This document shows positions 1-11,136 of a stretch of DNA of 64,000 bases, piece by piece. The position numbers were made by a program, and so were the translations under genes. The DNA comes from Maea johnstoni (Eukaryota; Annelida; Polychaeta; Spionida; Magelonidae). Numbering within the stretch: position 1 is the first letter of the stretch; each line of letters opens with the position of its first letter. The notes beneath the pieces are model-generated. The model worked only from the letters and a program-made list of their open reading frames with translations, ran no database searches and was not told the DNA's origin. The stretch is taken from the NCBI GenBank assembly GCA_963942565.1, contig CAWWDR010000034.1, positions 1 to 64,000 of the forward strand, written 5' to 3'.

Positions 1-31
<31 letters not shown>

Positions 32-86
32 CTTACATACATACGTATATACATTCACATACATTCACACATACACACACACACAC
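1..86. repeat. AT/CA-type microsatellite
   Basis: A run of TA, CATA and CA dinucleotides fills the left edge of the window. It has no coding content; frames open across it are low-complexity artefacts. Confidence 0.9.
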
Positions 87-312
87 GTTTGATGTAAAGT
101 TGCAGGGTCGGTCCGAACGGAACATATCTAGATCAAATGTGCGACCCTTTCGGCTTTCCCTCGCAAACCAACTAGCCGTTGGGGCCTTCACCGCCGCGTG
201 CGCTCGTGGAGGTGTTTCCCCGTCACGTGGCATTTTAATTATGCAAGGGGATTCCACTCACAAGTTTCCATGACGCCATCCATATTTCGACTGCGCGGAT
301 AGATCCTCTACC
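87..312. other. Unit 1 upstream flank, not shared with the other units
   Basis: This stretch is clearly richer in G+C than its surroundings and has many CpG. The other units carry a different sequence directly upstream of the same promoter block, so the homology between units begins near 313. I see no gene here. It may be the outer edge of the tandem array or distal regulatory DNA of gene 1. Confidence 0.5.
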
Positions 313-490
313 GACCTTCACCTGCGAGCCGCTTCACTGGATCATGACAGTGTCAGGTATGCTGCTGACGTCACAGACTAGGGTTTCGTGTCTCAGACGT
401 CACGAGCCTTGAGATAAAAATAGCCTCACAGCACAATAGGGAGCCTCTGAGATGTGTATAAATAGCGGAGGGGAAACCCCTTAGGTATCC
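313..490 (+). promoter_or_regulatory. Promoter of gene 1 (CRE, kappaB-like site, TATA)
   Basis: This block is nearly identical in all five units. Visible elements: a TGACAGTGTCA palindrome near 345; a perfect CRE, TGACGTCA, at 366-373; a second CRE-like AGACGTCA at 395-402; a GATAAAAATAG stretch (GATA or MEF2-like) near 412; TATAAATA at 457-464; and GGGGAAACCCC at 470-480, whose last ten bases fit the Rel/NF-kappaB consensus GGGRNNYYCC. Transcription should start about 30 bases after the TATA box, near 488-493. The combination suggests an inducible RNA polymerase II promoter; factor binding is inferred from motifs only. Confidence 0.8.
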
Positions 491-679
491 ACAACAGTCT
501 GAGCATCAACCCGAGTTGCAGGAAACAGACGGATTGCAGAAGGCTCCATCCATTCATTGGGAAGGAAGACTGAAGTCGTCAGGTAAGTTGGTTTTTCTTG
601 ATTTGTTGTTTACATATGGATGGTTTAGCGCTTTAATGCTCACGGCGGCCAAAAGAGTCCTGACATTTTTGATAATATT

Positions 680-905
680 TTTCAAGCAAAAGCATTTTCT
701 AGAAAATATTTCAAGGAGAAATGTTAATCAAAAGCCAAACAACAAATCTCTTTCAAATAGTTTGTGAACTTGTGCTTTATCCTGAAGTTATTTTTCAACA
801 GCATTGTTTTATAAAATATTTAAGGAGAAATGTTGATCAAAAGCCAAACAACAACTCTCTTTCAAATATTTTGTGAACTTGTGCTTTATCCTGAAGTTAT
901 TTTCA
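680..905 (+). repeat. Two copies of a 109-bp intron repeat
   Basis: Two consecutive copies of a segment containing GAGAAATGTT and AAAAGCCAAACAAC lie about 109 bases apart. Unit 5 has three copies at the matching place; units 2-4 have a different sequence here. Confidence 0.8.
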
Positions 906-1389
906 AAGTATGAGAGTAGCAGGCGATGTTTTCTGGAGGAACTCTGAGTATGAATGGGTTAAACATCACACCTTTCTGGTATGGGGGAATATAAATGATA
1001 AGTTGCATTCGTAGATTGTAAAATATTATATTCAACTATCAGTAGTAGTGCAAAATGTTTTACACTGCAATAGCTATGGCGGTGGCTATTCCTCCAGTAC
1101 ATTTACATTTCATTTTAACCTTTTCAATGTATCATTTTGCGCAAAATTTATATTGTGTGCTTTGAAAATAAGATATTAACTTTAATTCCAATAGCGAAAA
1201 AGTTCAATTATGATTTTATGTGTGTTATGGTTTACGATTCGGAGTCAAAAATTATTGTTTATCAGGAACTTGCTTAATTTGTATTAGATACATGCACAGA
1301 TCCATGTCTCCTAACGCACATAGAGCGGACACGTTCGCAGGTTTGATAAGCGTATATGCTTTCCAGTTTAACTTTTCTTTCCTTAGCAA

Positions 1390-2335
1390 CGTTGTACAGC
1401 AACGTCTCCTAAGCCATAGGTGTTCAGTAACCTCTCATTAGACGTGTGTTCATTAAACCCTTCTTAGCCATATGTGTTCAGTAACCTCTCCTCAGCCATA
1501 GGTGTTCAGTAACATCTCCTCAGCCATAGGTGTTCAGTAACCTCTCCTCAGCCATAGGTGTTCAGTAACATCTCCTCAGCCATAGGTGTTTAGTAACCTC
1601 TCCTCAGACATAGGTGTTCAGTAACCTGTTCTTAGCCATAGGTGTTCAGTAACCTCCCCTTAGGCATAGGTGTTCAGTAACCTCTCCTCCGTCATAGGTG
1701 TTCAGTAACCTCTTCTAAGGCATAGGTATTCAGTAACCTCTTCTAAGGCGTAGGTGTTCAGTAACCTCCCCTTAGGCATAGGTGCTCAGTAACCTCTTCT
1801 AAGGCATAGGTATTCAGTAACCTCTTCTAAGGCGTAGGTGTTCAGTAACCTCTCCTTAGCCATAGGTGTTCAGTAACCTCCCCTTAGCCATAGGTGTTCA
1901 GTAACCTCCCCTTAGGCATAGGTGTTCAGTAACCTCTCCTTAGGCATAGGTGTTCAATAACCTCTCCTCGGGCATAGGTGTTCAGTAACATCTCCTCAGC
2001 CATAGGTGTTCAGTAACCTCTCCTCAGCCATAGGTGTACAGTAACCTCTCCTTAGGCATAGGTGTTCAGTAACTTCTCCTTAGCCATAAGTGTTCAGTAA
2101 CCTCTCCTCAGCCATAGGTGTTCAGTAACCTCTCCTTAGGCATAGGTGTTCAGTAACCTCTTCTTAGGCATAGGTGTTCAGTAACCTCTTAGCCATATAG
2201 GTGTTAGAAAACTTTTTCTTGGGTATACGTGTTCAGTAACCACTCCTTATGGCACAGGTGTTCATAAACCTCTTCTTAGCCATAGGTGTTCATTAACCTC
2301 TTCTTAGGTATGAGTGTTCAGTAATCTTTTCTTAG
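1390..2335 (+). repeat. 28-bp minisatellite in the intron of gene 1
   Basis: Roughly thirty degenerate copies of a 28-bp unit of the type CATAGGTGTTCAGTAACC followed by TCTCCTTAGC. Copies differ by point changes and small indels. Each contains TAAC, then a pyrimidine run, then AG, which resembles a branch point plus 3' splice site, and an AGGTG donor-like string. The array ends about 40 bases before the true acceptor region. Confidence 0.95.
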
Positions 2336-2409
2336 TTGAACATATATTTACTCCTGGCTTTCTTGTCTTTTTCAGATTGTTTTGGTAATAATAATCATCT
2401 CGTGAGAGG

Positions 2410-3130
2410 ATGATTCTGCGGCTTGCCGTACTGGTGTGTGTCTGCGCTGCGCTGGCAGCGGCTCTGCAAGAGAAACTGTCAGAGGAAGAACTCAGTCAGC
2501 TGCAGAATAGCGACATCAACGTGGAAGGTGAGCAATCCTCGCAATTACACCTTGTGCGCCGTGAGAAGCGGGATGCTGATGAGAGTGATGAGATGCAGAG
2601 ATGGCGGCGTGGCGGCAGGTATAGAGGCAGACAGCAGATGAGGAATGGCGGAGATGGATCTGAGGGTGACTCATCTGAGCCTTCTAGACATCCCCACCAC
2701 CACAGAGGGCACGGAGGTCCACCCAGAAGGCGCCCGCGACCTACAGGCGATACACCAACTGGCGGACACTCTGGGCGCAGGCATGGCCACGGGCGCCCAC
2801 GGCCAACAGGGCACCCCAACGTCACCGGGCGACCACATCATCATGGCAACGACTCTCATTCTGGCGAGCACGGTGGTCACTCTGGGCGCAGGCATGGCCA
2901 TGGGCGACCACGACCAACAGGGCACCCTAACGTCACTGGTCATCCCCACCCCCATCCCCGACCCACCGGTCACCCTGGCTTCACAGGGAGCCCACGCCCT
3001 ACACCAACTGGGAGTTCCACAGACGATCTTGAAATGCTGAGCCGACGATTACGAAGAGCATATGGTAGTGAAGAAGATGATGATGATAAAGACAGTGAAG
3101 CCAGTAATGGCAGTGATGATTACAGTGATA

Positions 3131-3165
<35 letters not shown>

Positions 3166-3600
3166 AGTGTTGATAGCGATGACGGTTCTGATTCTGATGC
3201 ATCCTCTCCTAGAAGGCCTAGACGGCCACGCCCAACAGGTCATCCCAAGTTCCCTAGACGTCCTCGTCCCACGGGCCGACCACGCCCACGCCCAACAGGC
3301 CTGCCAAACGTCACCGGTCAACCTGGTCAACGGCGCAGAAACCGTCCTCGTCCCACTGGTCAACCCCGCGTCACAGGTGAACCAAGGCCTACTGGTGGCC
3401 CCAGCGACAGAGATGATGATGATACCCCACGTCGCCCCCGCCCCACGGGCAGACCTCGTGGTGGACGGGGTGGTCGTAGAGGGAATGGTGGTCGTAGAGG
3501 TAATGGCGGTCGCAGGGGAGGAGGACGTGGCGACCGCGGATCTAGGAGAGGTCGCAGAAGTCTTTATGGAATAATTCAAGACTTCGCCAATATGTTTTAA
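2410..3600 (+). CDS. Secreted His/Arg/Asp-rich repeat protein, copy 1
   Basis: A 396-residue protein of a family I do not recognise. Residues 1-18 form a signal peptide (MILRLAVLVCVCAALAAA). An acidic propeptide follows and ends in RREKR at 50-54, a furin-type site, so the mature chain should start at Asp55. Two copies of a 37-residue repeat begin near residue 118 (DNA 2761 and 2872), rich in His, Gly, Arg and Pro, with NVT and NDS sequons. A Ser/Asp block around 218-260 includes 11 consecutive Asp. An RPRPTG-rich part follows, then an Arg/Gly tail with RGD, then RRGRR and the terminal peptide SLYGIIQDFANMF. The exon is much richer in G+C than its flanks. It is predicted to be secreted and cleaved. 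Function is unknown; an immune effector or a mineral/metal-binding matrix protein would fit. Confidence 0.85.
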
Positions 3601-4110
3601 AAACTGCCAGTTAGATAATTATCAAAAGTTTGGTAAAGTCAGCCATGCAACGCTAAGAGTAAAATACGATACGTAAACCGTAATCGAGAGCCAAGTTTGT
3701 CTTCCTTAATCGGTCTTGCAATTCTGTGAGGAAAGCATGTATGTATGTATGTAGGCATATGTATGCATGTATATCTATGCATGCATATATGTGTATCTAT
3801 GTGTGTGTTTAACCGTACTAAAATATAGGTCACTGTGTTTTAGGTAAAAATTGAAATGAAATCAAAGAACTGCCATAAACATCCGCTGTATTGCAGATAC
3901 AACCCACGCAAGTTAGGGTATGACTCAATTTTCTATACTCTACAGTACCTAATACCAGCTAGTGTGCCAAAGTTCTGAATTGTATAATGTTATATCTGAA
4001 TATCATGTGCTGGTCGCATGTTATTCAGTGTAGATGCTATTGCTTATAAGATATGTACTGCAGGAAAATTATCACTTTGTTCATAAATAAACATTGACGT
4101 GTAAGTTTCT
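3601..4110 (+). terminator. Gene 1 3' UTR and poly(A) signal
   Basis: The 3' UTR holds a short TATG microsatellite at about 3737-3810 and AATAAA at 4086-4091, followed by a TG/T-rich stretch that fits a downstream element. Sequence and spacing recur in the other units. Confidence 0.75.
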
Positions 4111-4494
4111 GTTGTTGTTTTTTCGTGCGTTAAATGCGTTTGTTGAAAATTTTAAACCTAGAAATGACGTGACACCACGTTGTCCAGTGAGCATTTAGAC
4201 GTAATAGTCGGTAAAACACATTGAATGTCTTCTTCCAAATATGACTCCAAAACACACTGGCACAGAATGGCTAGAAATCTGTCATTTGTCTTTATCTCAA
4301 TGGTGCATCCAGGGTGATTTTGATATTTGGAATGTGACATCTGTGTCCATGGCCAATTATTTTGATAGAGCAATTTGGCCTTGAGATGACATTGAAAAAA
4401 GATTTGTGCAAATTGATATTTTAGGCTGCCTTTTTTGCCTAATTTCAAAAGAAAATCAGAAATCTGATATGAGAGAAGTTCCAAGCAGACCTTT
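4111..4494. other. Conserved intergenic block after gene 1
   Basis: This block follows the poly(A) site in every unit (about 22761, 33966, 46790 and 62260). It has no convincing ORF or RNA gene and is probably old repeat-derived DNA carried along by the unit duplication. Confidence 0.4.
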
Positions 4495-6330
4495 TACCAA
4501 AGGTGAGGTTTACAACGCAATTAGTAGGCTCACCATTTGAAAAGCTTGTGGTGCCGACAATATACCTGCCGAACACATTATTTATGGCAGTATTGTATTG
4601 TATGTTTATTGACTACGCACAGAGGCGCAAAATCACACAAAGTACAAAAGATGAAACATAGGAAAAGGTTACAAAACCAACATAAAGACATAACATAGGA
4701 TAAGTAAATAAACATAAAATACAAAAGAGGTTTTAAAGAAGACCTCACGCACTTAAGGTGCACAAATATAACCAAATTTAAATAATAAAATGAACAAAAC
4801 ACTAAGAGCAGACATTGGGAGACTGCTATCGAAACTGGCTCAAATTTTACATTGTGTTCTACTCGCAGAGAAGAGGCTTTAGATTAACCAGCTGGGATGT
4901 AAGATTAGTAGGCTCCACCATTAAAAAGCTTGTGGTGCCGACACTATACCTGACGAACACATTATTTATGGCAGTGAAAACCTGCTTTATCACATGTATG
5001 TAACGTCATAGTAGCACATCCCAGATAACTTAAAGGTTGGTAATCAGATCCCTTTGTATGAAGGTAAAAACCAACGTAGTATGAGTACTGATAGCTACCG
5101 AGGTATCACCTTGTTGAAAAACTTCAATAAGGTATATGAAATTCTCGTTTGGAATCGTTTAGACAAATGATGGTCAGGCAATAAGTTTGAATCTCTTGGA
5201 ATAAAATATGACACTTTAGAAATGGATCAGATAACATAAATAAATTTGGAGAGTAGAATAAAAAAGATGAGGAGTTTATTCTATATTTGGACCCCCAGAA
5301 ATTTAACTCTGTTTGGGATGGTAACTATTGTTAAAAGTCTTCTGATCTCCAAGTTTACACATATCCTGCTGTCTCTTCCAAACCCTTAAACACAAACCCT
5401 ACATGAAATTTAATGTTTACTCAAAAACATTTATAGAAAAACAAACGCCCAAAATATGGGGCTGAAATTTTAGAACGGAACCAATCAGATGGGAGACTAG
5501 GTTATCCTAAAGTTGCTGACTTTAATGATGCCTTAAAGATATCTTGGATTAAGCTGACTTATATGGGAGGGATGAAGAGTACTCCCTAAAGTATACAGTC
5601 TTGATAGAGCTACTAGTACTTTGTTGTGCAAAATATGTTGATAAGATATTTTTAAAAGTAGAAACCGTGTTTTGGAAAGATTTTCTGCTTGCTCTGCAAA
5701 AGTTTTATCAAAAATGTTCACCTCCGTCAATTGAAAAATTTAGGATAGTGCCCTTATGATATAAAGGTATAGGAAATTTGATTTTAACGAATAAGTGGCT
5801 AGGAAACTATTGCAGGTCAAAGATGTATTAGACTCTGTAAGTAAACTAGTTAAAAGAACTCATTTAAATGATATGTATAATATTCAATATAGTTTCTTGG
5901 AATATGGACAACGAAACAATTTTAGCAAGTTTAATCATCACAGGAAACAAGCAATAGGTCCAGACCTGCCACTTTTATTATCATTGGTTTAATGTTCAAA
6001 TAAAGGCTGTTCCAATATTTGCAAATGAATGAAAGGACGAAATGACAATCTTCTACAAAACTTTTAGGATTGTTGGTCCTTAAAACTTAATGAATATATA
6101 CAGTTTCATTATGTTAAAAGTACTTTCCGAATGAGTTTTCATGTTACATTGGATACATCCCCAAGACTAGTACACTTTAAGCTAATTCATAATAGAGTGG
6201 TGACCAATATGATTCCTTTTAATGAATCTGGTTTATTCACCAAGATGCTTATTTTGTAATAGAGAAGATACCATTGTTCATGCTTTTCTTGAATGTGAAA
6301 ATGTTACCAGATTATAGTAGTGATATATGT
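4495..6330 (+). mobile_element. Degenerate sense-strand LINE remnants, unit 1
   Basis: Two LINE pieces are joined. The first, about 4495-5175, reads in broken frames like the start of a Jockey/CR1/RTE-type reverse transcriptase (KACGADNIPAEHIIYG, then a YKG...SYRGI stretch). The second, about 5190-6310, resembles the C-terminal half of a Tx1/L1-type ORF2 (PRNLTLFGM...LLISKFTHILLSLP). Both carry many stops and shifts and are old. The same remnants stand at the same place in all units, so they predate the tandem duplication. Confidence 0.7.
4521..4975 (-). mobile_element. LINE 3' fragment between 71-bp direct duplications
   Basis: A segment of about 71 bases (4521-4591) is repeated at 4905-4975. 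The 313 bases between, read on the minus strand, end in CAATAAACAT plus an ACAAT-type tail, like a LINE 3' end. Units 2 and 4 share the arrangement (23178-23632, 47203-47657). Units 3 and 5 have one uninterrupted copy of the flank. Confidence 0.65.
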
Positions 6331-6961
6331 GGTGCTATAAGCCTGGTCCTGTGCTCCTTAATTGAGTAATACTTTTTAAACAAATAGATAAAACAATTGA
6401 AAGTCAGTTTTTTTTCAGTTATACTGACCTTTGGATAGGGTTATTATAATTACATTGCACTGACCTTTGTATTAGCAATCAGATTTGCCTTCAGAGACAA
6501 CTAAAATTTCTTTTTAGTTTTCTCTGAAGACTATTACAACCATCTTGAGAACTGAACCACTCACAAATCTTTTTCAAACTTATATCATATTTACCCTCTT
6601 GTTATACATATATATACCGTTATGAAGCACTGCTATAACTAGCAGGGTTTTTAGAATCAAGGTAAATAGTTAAAAGATAATTGTCAATGTCTTTCACCGA
6701 TGGAGTCATTTTTTAAACGCACTTTCCTGTGATTGAAATCTGAGTGAACCAAACAAATCTCACCAAAAAACTTAGTTTAGGTATTTTATTTTGAAATCTG
6801 ATTGCTAATACAAAGGTCACTGCAATGTAAATATAATTACCCTGTCAACAGGTCAATTGTCAGATTAGTTGTAATTACCCTGTCCACAGGTCATTATAAC
6901 TGATAAACAAAAAACTGACCTTTACTTGTTTTATCTATATGTTTAAAGTTCATTTGATCGA

Positions 6962-7228
6962 ATGCAGTCCATTGAGACAGTCTTCTTGACCACACTATCA
7001 GATTGGCAAGAGTTAACATCTAGGGCACAAGAGGAAATCGGCCAAGGTATCCCTATATACTTTCAAGACATCTACGAACAGTTTGGCGTAGAGGAAGACG
7101 GTATCATCAGTGTGCCTCAGCTTAGAAGGGTCGAGAGCAAATTCTTTGAGTTCATGGGAATGATGCGAGAAATTTTAGTCCACGCCTCTACAAGAATCAT
7201 TGAAGAAAATGAACAAGAACAACATTAA
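6962..7228 (+). CDS. Small ORF at the 5' end of the LINE, unknown
   Basis: An 88-residue frame begins seven bases inside the LINE. The peptide is Glu-rich and helical-looking (EIGQGIPIYFQDIYEQFGVE, then a REILVHAS stretch). It could be a fragment of a LINE ORF1 or of captured host sequence at the 5' end. No family recognised. Confidence 0.3.
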   Translation: MQSIETVFLTTLSDWQELTSRAQEEIGQGIPIYFQDIYEQFGVEEDGIISVPQLRRVESKFFEFMGMMREILVHASTRIIEENEQEQH

Positions 7229-8485
7229 GTTATCTTTACGTATGAACCTGCCAGATTGACATCTATATAACATAGGAAACTTGTACCAAATTACAACGAT
7301 ACGCAACATTCCATCACAACAGTGTTTCATTCATAAGTAAGACCTTCCCTTCGATATACAGTAAATCTACCACGTGTACGACAACCGACTACACTGTACA
7401 CAAAAATCGACATTACTACTGGAACAACAAAGCTAAGATATATAACAATGTAGGGTATCATACTGGTATTCATCTATTCAAATAGCGTTTCAACTGAGTT
7501 TATACTTCGGAATGGGCTTTCAACAACGAGAAAAAAGGAATCCATACTAAAATGAACAATCATGAGGTCAACACCCGCCATTACCGTTTACCCAAATGAG
7601 ATCTACATATACCGAAATGCGATAGACTATAACAACAGGAGAGACCAGCCCCATCCGTGATTAACAACTAACTTGGAGATATATGGATTAGGAACCACAG
7701 ATTTGGGAATAGCACAAGATCAAGAAAGATAAGGAGCAGCTCCGGGTTTGTGTATTATTTAGGTCTGATGCTTGCAAAGTAACTAAGTTTCCATATTTGA
7801 TTGTATTTTTATGTTAGACCATATCTATTTATGTTAGATCCAGCAACTTCTCTATTACTAGCATTAAAATATACATAACCATTTCTCAGAATGATCTCAT
7901 ACACATGCTCGGAGTTGCTTGATCTTATATTGGCTACTTTCATAAAATATCCTAAATGTATTGTTACCATTATGTGTGTTACTTTTTTGCTATTGTCAAT
8001 GGTCAATGGTAAATTTGAATAAGCTATGGACAACTTTATACCTCACCATATACAACCCCTTTTGGAAACACATTAACTATCTACTGGATATACTTTGCTT
8101 ATGTCTCCTATTATATTGGTTAACAAAATTGATTTATCTACTATCCACAATATAGTCTACCTAATAGACATTGTCAATTGGTGAATTCAATTAATTTAAT
8201 AAATACATGATTCACCAACAATGTCACTATTCTTGGGAAACACATTACCATATATTTATACACATATTGCTTGTGCCCTCTCCAAAAACTTAAAAAATTG
8301 AGGTATATAGGTAAAATAGTTTCCATATTAGATTTTATATATTTCCAAACATGATATTAATTTAACCCCATAAAATACAGTTAAGCATTAAAAACTCTTT
8401 GAGAACATTCGAATAGGTTATCTTTTCCTCGAGTAGATGAAGGACACTATGTTGTATGGGATGGTCTCATTATATCTACATTACT
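7229..8485. other. LINE 5' region, non-coding part
   Basis: AT-rich sequence inside the LINE with many stops in all frames. No ORF1-like zinc-knuckle or coiled-coil protein was found here. Confidence 0.4.
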
Positions 8486-9400
8486 AGAATTATCTATCTA
8501 CTGAATACCTGGTATGAATATAGGAAAGATGTTTTTGCCTTTATTATAATGTGTCCAGACAGGTTGAACATGTTTAAAAAGATCATTCCTTAGTCTCATA
8601 CTCTTAATACTTACCTGGCTTACAGATACCTAGTTCATTATCACTAATAAAACTCATAAGAATCATAGATTAAATTTTTTAAATCTTTCTTATAAGAAAA
8701 CTTTCTTCAGAATTATTTATCTACTGAATACCTGGTATGAATATAGGAAAGATGTTTTTGCCTTTATTATAATGTGTCCAGACAGGTTGAACATGTTTAA
8801 AAAGATCATTCCTTAGTCTCATACTCTTAATACTTACCTGGCTTACAGATACCTAGTTCATTATCACTAATAAAACTCATAAGAATCATAGATTAAATTT
8901 TTTAAATCTTTCTTATAAGAAAACTTTCTTCAGAATTATTTATCTACTGAATACCTGGCATGAATATAGGAAAGATGTTTTTGCCTTTATTATAATGTGT
9001 CCAGACAGGTTGAACATGTTTAAAAAGATCATTCCTTAGTCTCATACTCTTAATACTTAACTGGCTTACAGATACCTAGTTCATTACCACTAATAAAATT
9101 CATAAGAATCATAGATTATTATTATTATTATTATTATTATTATTTTTTTTAAATCTTTCCTATAAGAAAACTTTCTTCAGAATTATCTATCTACTGAATA
9201 CCTGGTATGAATATAGGAAAGATGTTTTTGCCTCTATTATAATGTGTCCAGACAGGTTGAATATGTTTAAAAATTTCATTCCTTTGTCTCATACTTTTGA
9301 TACTTACCTGGCTTACAGATACCTAGTTCATTATCACTAATAAAACTCATAAGAATCATATATTAATAATTTTAAATCTTTCCTATAAGAAAACTTTCCT
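8486..9400 (+). repeat. Four tandem monomers in the LINE 5' region
   Basis: Copies start at 8486, 8709, 8932 and 9179, each opening with AGAATTAT and ACTGAATACCTGG. The period is 223, 223 and 247 bases; the third is longer because of an ATT microsatellite near 9117-9141. The layout recalls the 5' UTR monomers of mammalian L1, which act as promoters. Promoter activity here is inference. Confidence 0.9.
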
Positions 9401-11136
9401 CAGACTTTTCGAATTATATAGCTGATGGAACCCTGATAACGTATTGTTGTTGACACAAACAATCAGTTCTATCTTTTCTGAATCACATGTGTATTGGGCA
9501 TAACTTATAACATTTCACAATACAACATTCTCTCTGATATATTATATGAAATATTACTTGGACAAATGTATAAAGGTCTTTTGAGTATCAAAACTCATGA
9601 CATATTCATGGACACATATTTACAACCCTTTTGTATGCCTGTTAGATTGGGAAGGTGTACATATATAATAAAAGGCAAAGCCATGACTTATTATTGTATA
9701 CATAAGCCACAGTGTGCACTTTCCCTCTACTACCCATATACACCTCTACTCTATTGGATGGTAAAGCTTCATTTCAAACTATAACTTAATACAAACTATA
9801 TTCTATATGTATAGCCATATATGCCAAAGATATTCACTGACTCAAGGATAATACAACATTACACTATAAAGTTTAAAAATTAAAAAAAAGAATTTTTTTT
9901 TTTTTTCTACTTCTTTCTTCTCTTCTATCTCTTACATTGGCACTTTTTTTCTCATTACTTATACTTATCTCCACTATGTGAATCTGGCAGGTTCCATCTC
10001 TTGATATAATTTAAAACAAGCCATACTATAGGTGTATAGTTATACCAGCAAAATTTTGAATACAACATTACATCGGATGATGTGGAGTCATTACTGCATA
10101 CAGTTAACATACAGTTAACAAGAAGTTAACATACAGTTAACAGAAAGTTGATGTGAAGTAAAAAGTACAGAAAGTTAACAAGGCACATCTCTTGTTATTG
10201 AGTGTGCCCTGTTGGTATAGTAATCACACATATGTGATTCTCGGTTTTTGTTTTCAATTATTTTTGTATATGTGAGAGGGGAACAATTTAAATTGATGTT
10301 TAATTATTTAATCTTTTTACTCTTTTTTTTCTTCGATTAATGTGAACATTCTCGTAGTGTTTAACGGGAGTTCTACTATCGAACACTTACATCTTCTGGA
10401 GTATAGAGATAAGTGATTTGCATAGTATAACACTTCCTAGCTAGTACAAACCCATTCACAGAGTGAATAAGGGTAGTGTTATTAACTAGCTGAACTATTA
10501 AGTTTTTACTATTTTGTTTATAGTTTCAGTTTTGTTCGGGGTTTTACCTTCTGTTAATTTAGTGCCCCAAGACAGGGGTACTAGGGATAAGGGCATCTCT
10601 GAACATTGTTCAGCCCATTTTGGGTACAAGAGTGAGGGTAGAGTGAGTTCTTTGTCAGGGGTTTCACTTGAATTCTACCCGGTTCAGGTTAGGTACGCAT
10701 ATAATCATACAGTCTTGAGATACTAAAGGACCACTTGGTATAATGATGGTTCAAAACCAATTAGGATACACACTGTGTTATGATGAACCAGTTGCCTTGG
10801 AACTTGAAGTATCTAATGTAAGGAACATGTATAAGTTATATTTATTGATGATTGTCGACTATCTATTACTTAGTGCTGCTTCAAAGGTTGAAGTACCGAT
10901 TATATTGATAATGTACAACTTTTGTTTGAATATGATTATATGTGGTACTGTGTTATTGTGGAAGGAAAGAGTTGCAATAATACTAGGTATCTACCAAATA
11001 GTGTCAATAGTATATGCTACATTTATTTATACTCAGCGTATTGGGATGGCCCGCACATTCTAACTATCAACATATGGACCACACCTACAAAAAGAAAACA
11101 ATCTCACTTTCGAAATTTCAATATGAATTACACAAT
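9401..11136. other. LINE sequence between monomers and ORF2
   Basis: AT-rich sequence with only short open frames (for example 10514-10726 and 10743-11063, the latter hydrophobic). None has a recognisable LINE ORF1 domain. It contains a short TTAACATACAG-type repeat at about 10100-10170. Confidence 0.4.

Larger units (their letters stand above)
488..2375 (+). other. Gene 1 untranslated exon 1 and 5' UTR intron
   Basis: Exon 1 runs from about 488 to 582 and has no ATG. A strong donor, CAG|GTAAGT, begins the intron at 583. The acceptor, a pyrimidine tract followed by TTTTTCAG, ends it at 2375. Exon 2 then has a 34-base leader before the ATG at 2410, which has A at -3 and no upstream ATG. Donor, acceptor and the 34-base spacing are the same in all five units, so this is a real host intron. 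It holds 109-bp direct repeats and the 28-bp minisatellite. Confidence 0.8.

Noticed and set aside
2526-2535. GGAAGGTGAGC as a splice donor inside the CDS
   Set aside because: The frame stays open across it in every copy, copy 4 has lost the motif without harm, and no matching acceptor is evident.
4578-4802. Hydrophobic 74-codon minus-strand frame repeated in units 1, 2 and 4
   Set aside because: Lies in the LINE 3' fragment (3' UTR and tail); similarity among units reflects duplication, not coding.
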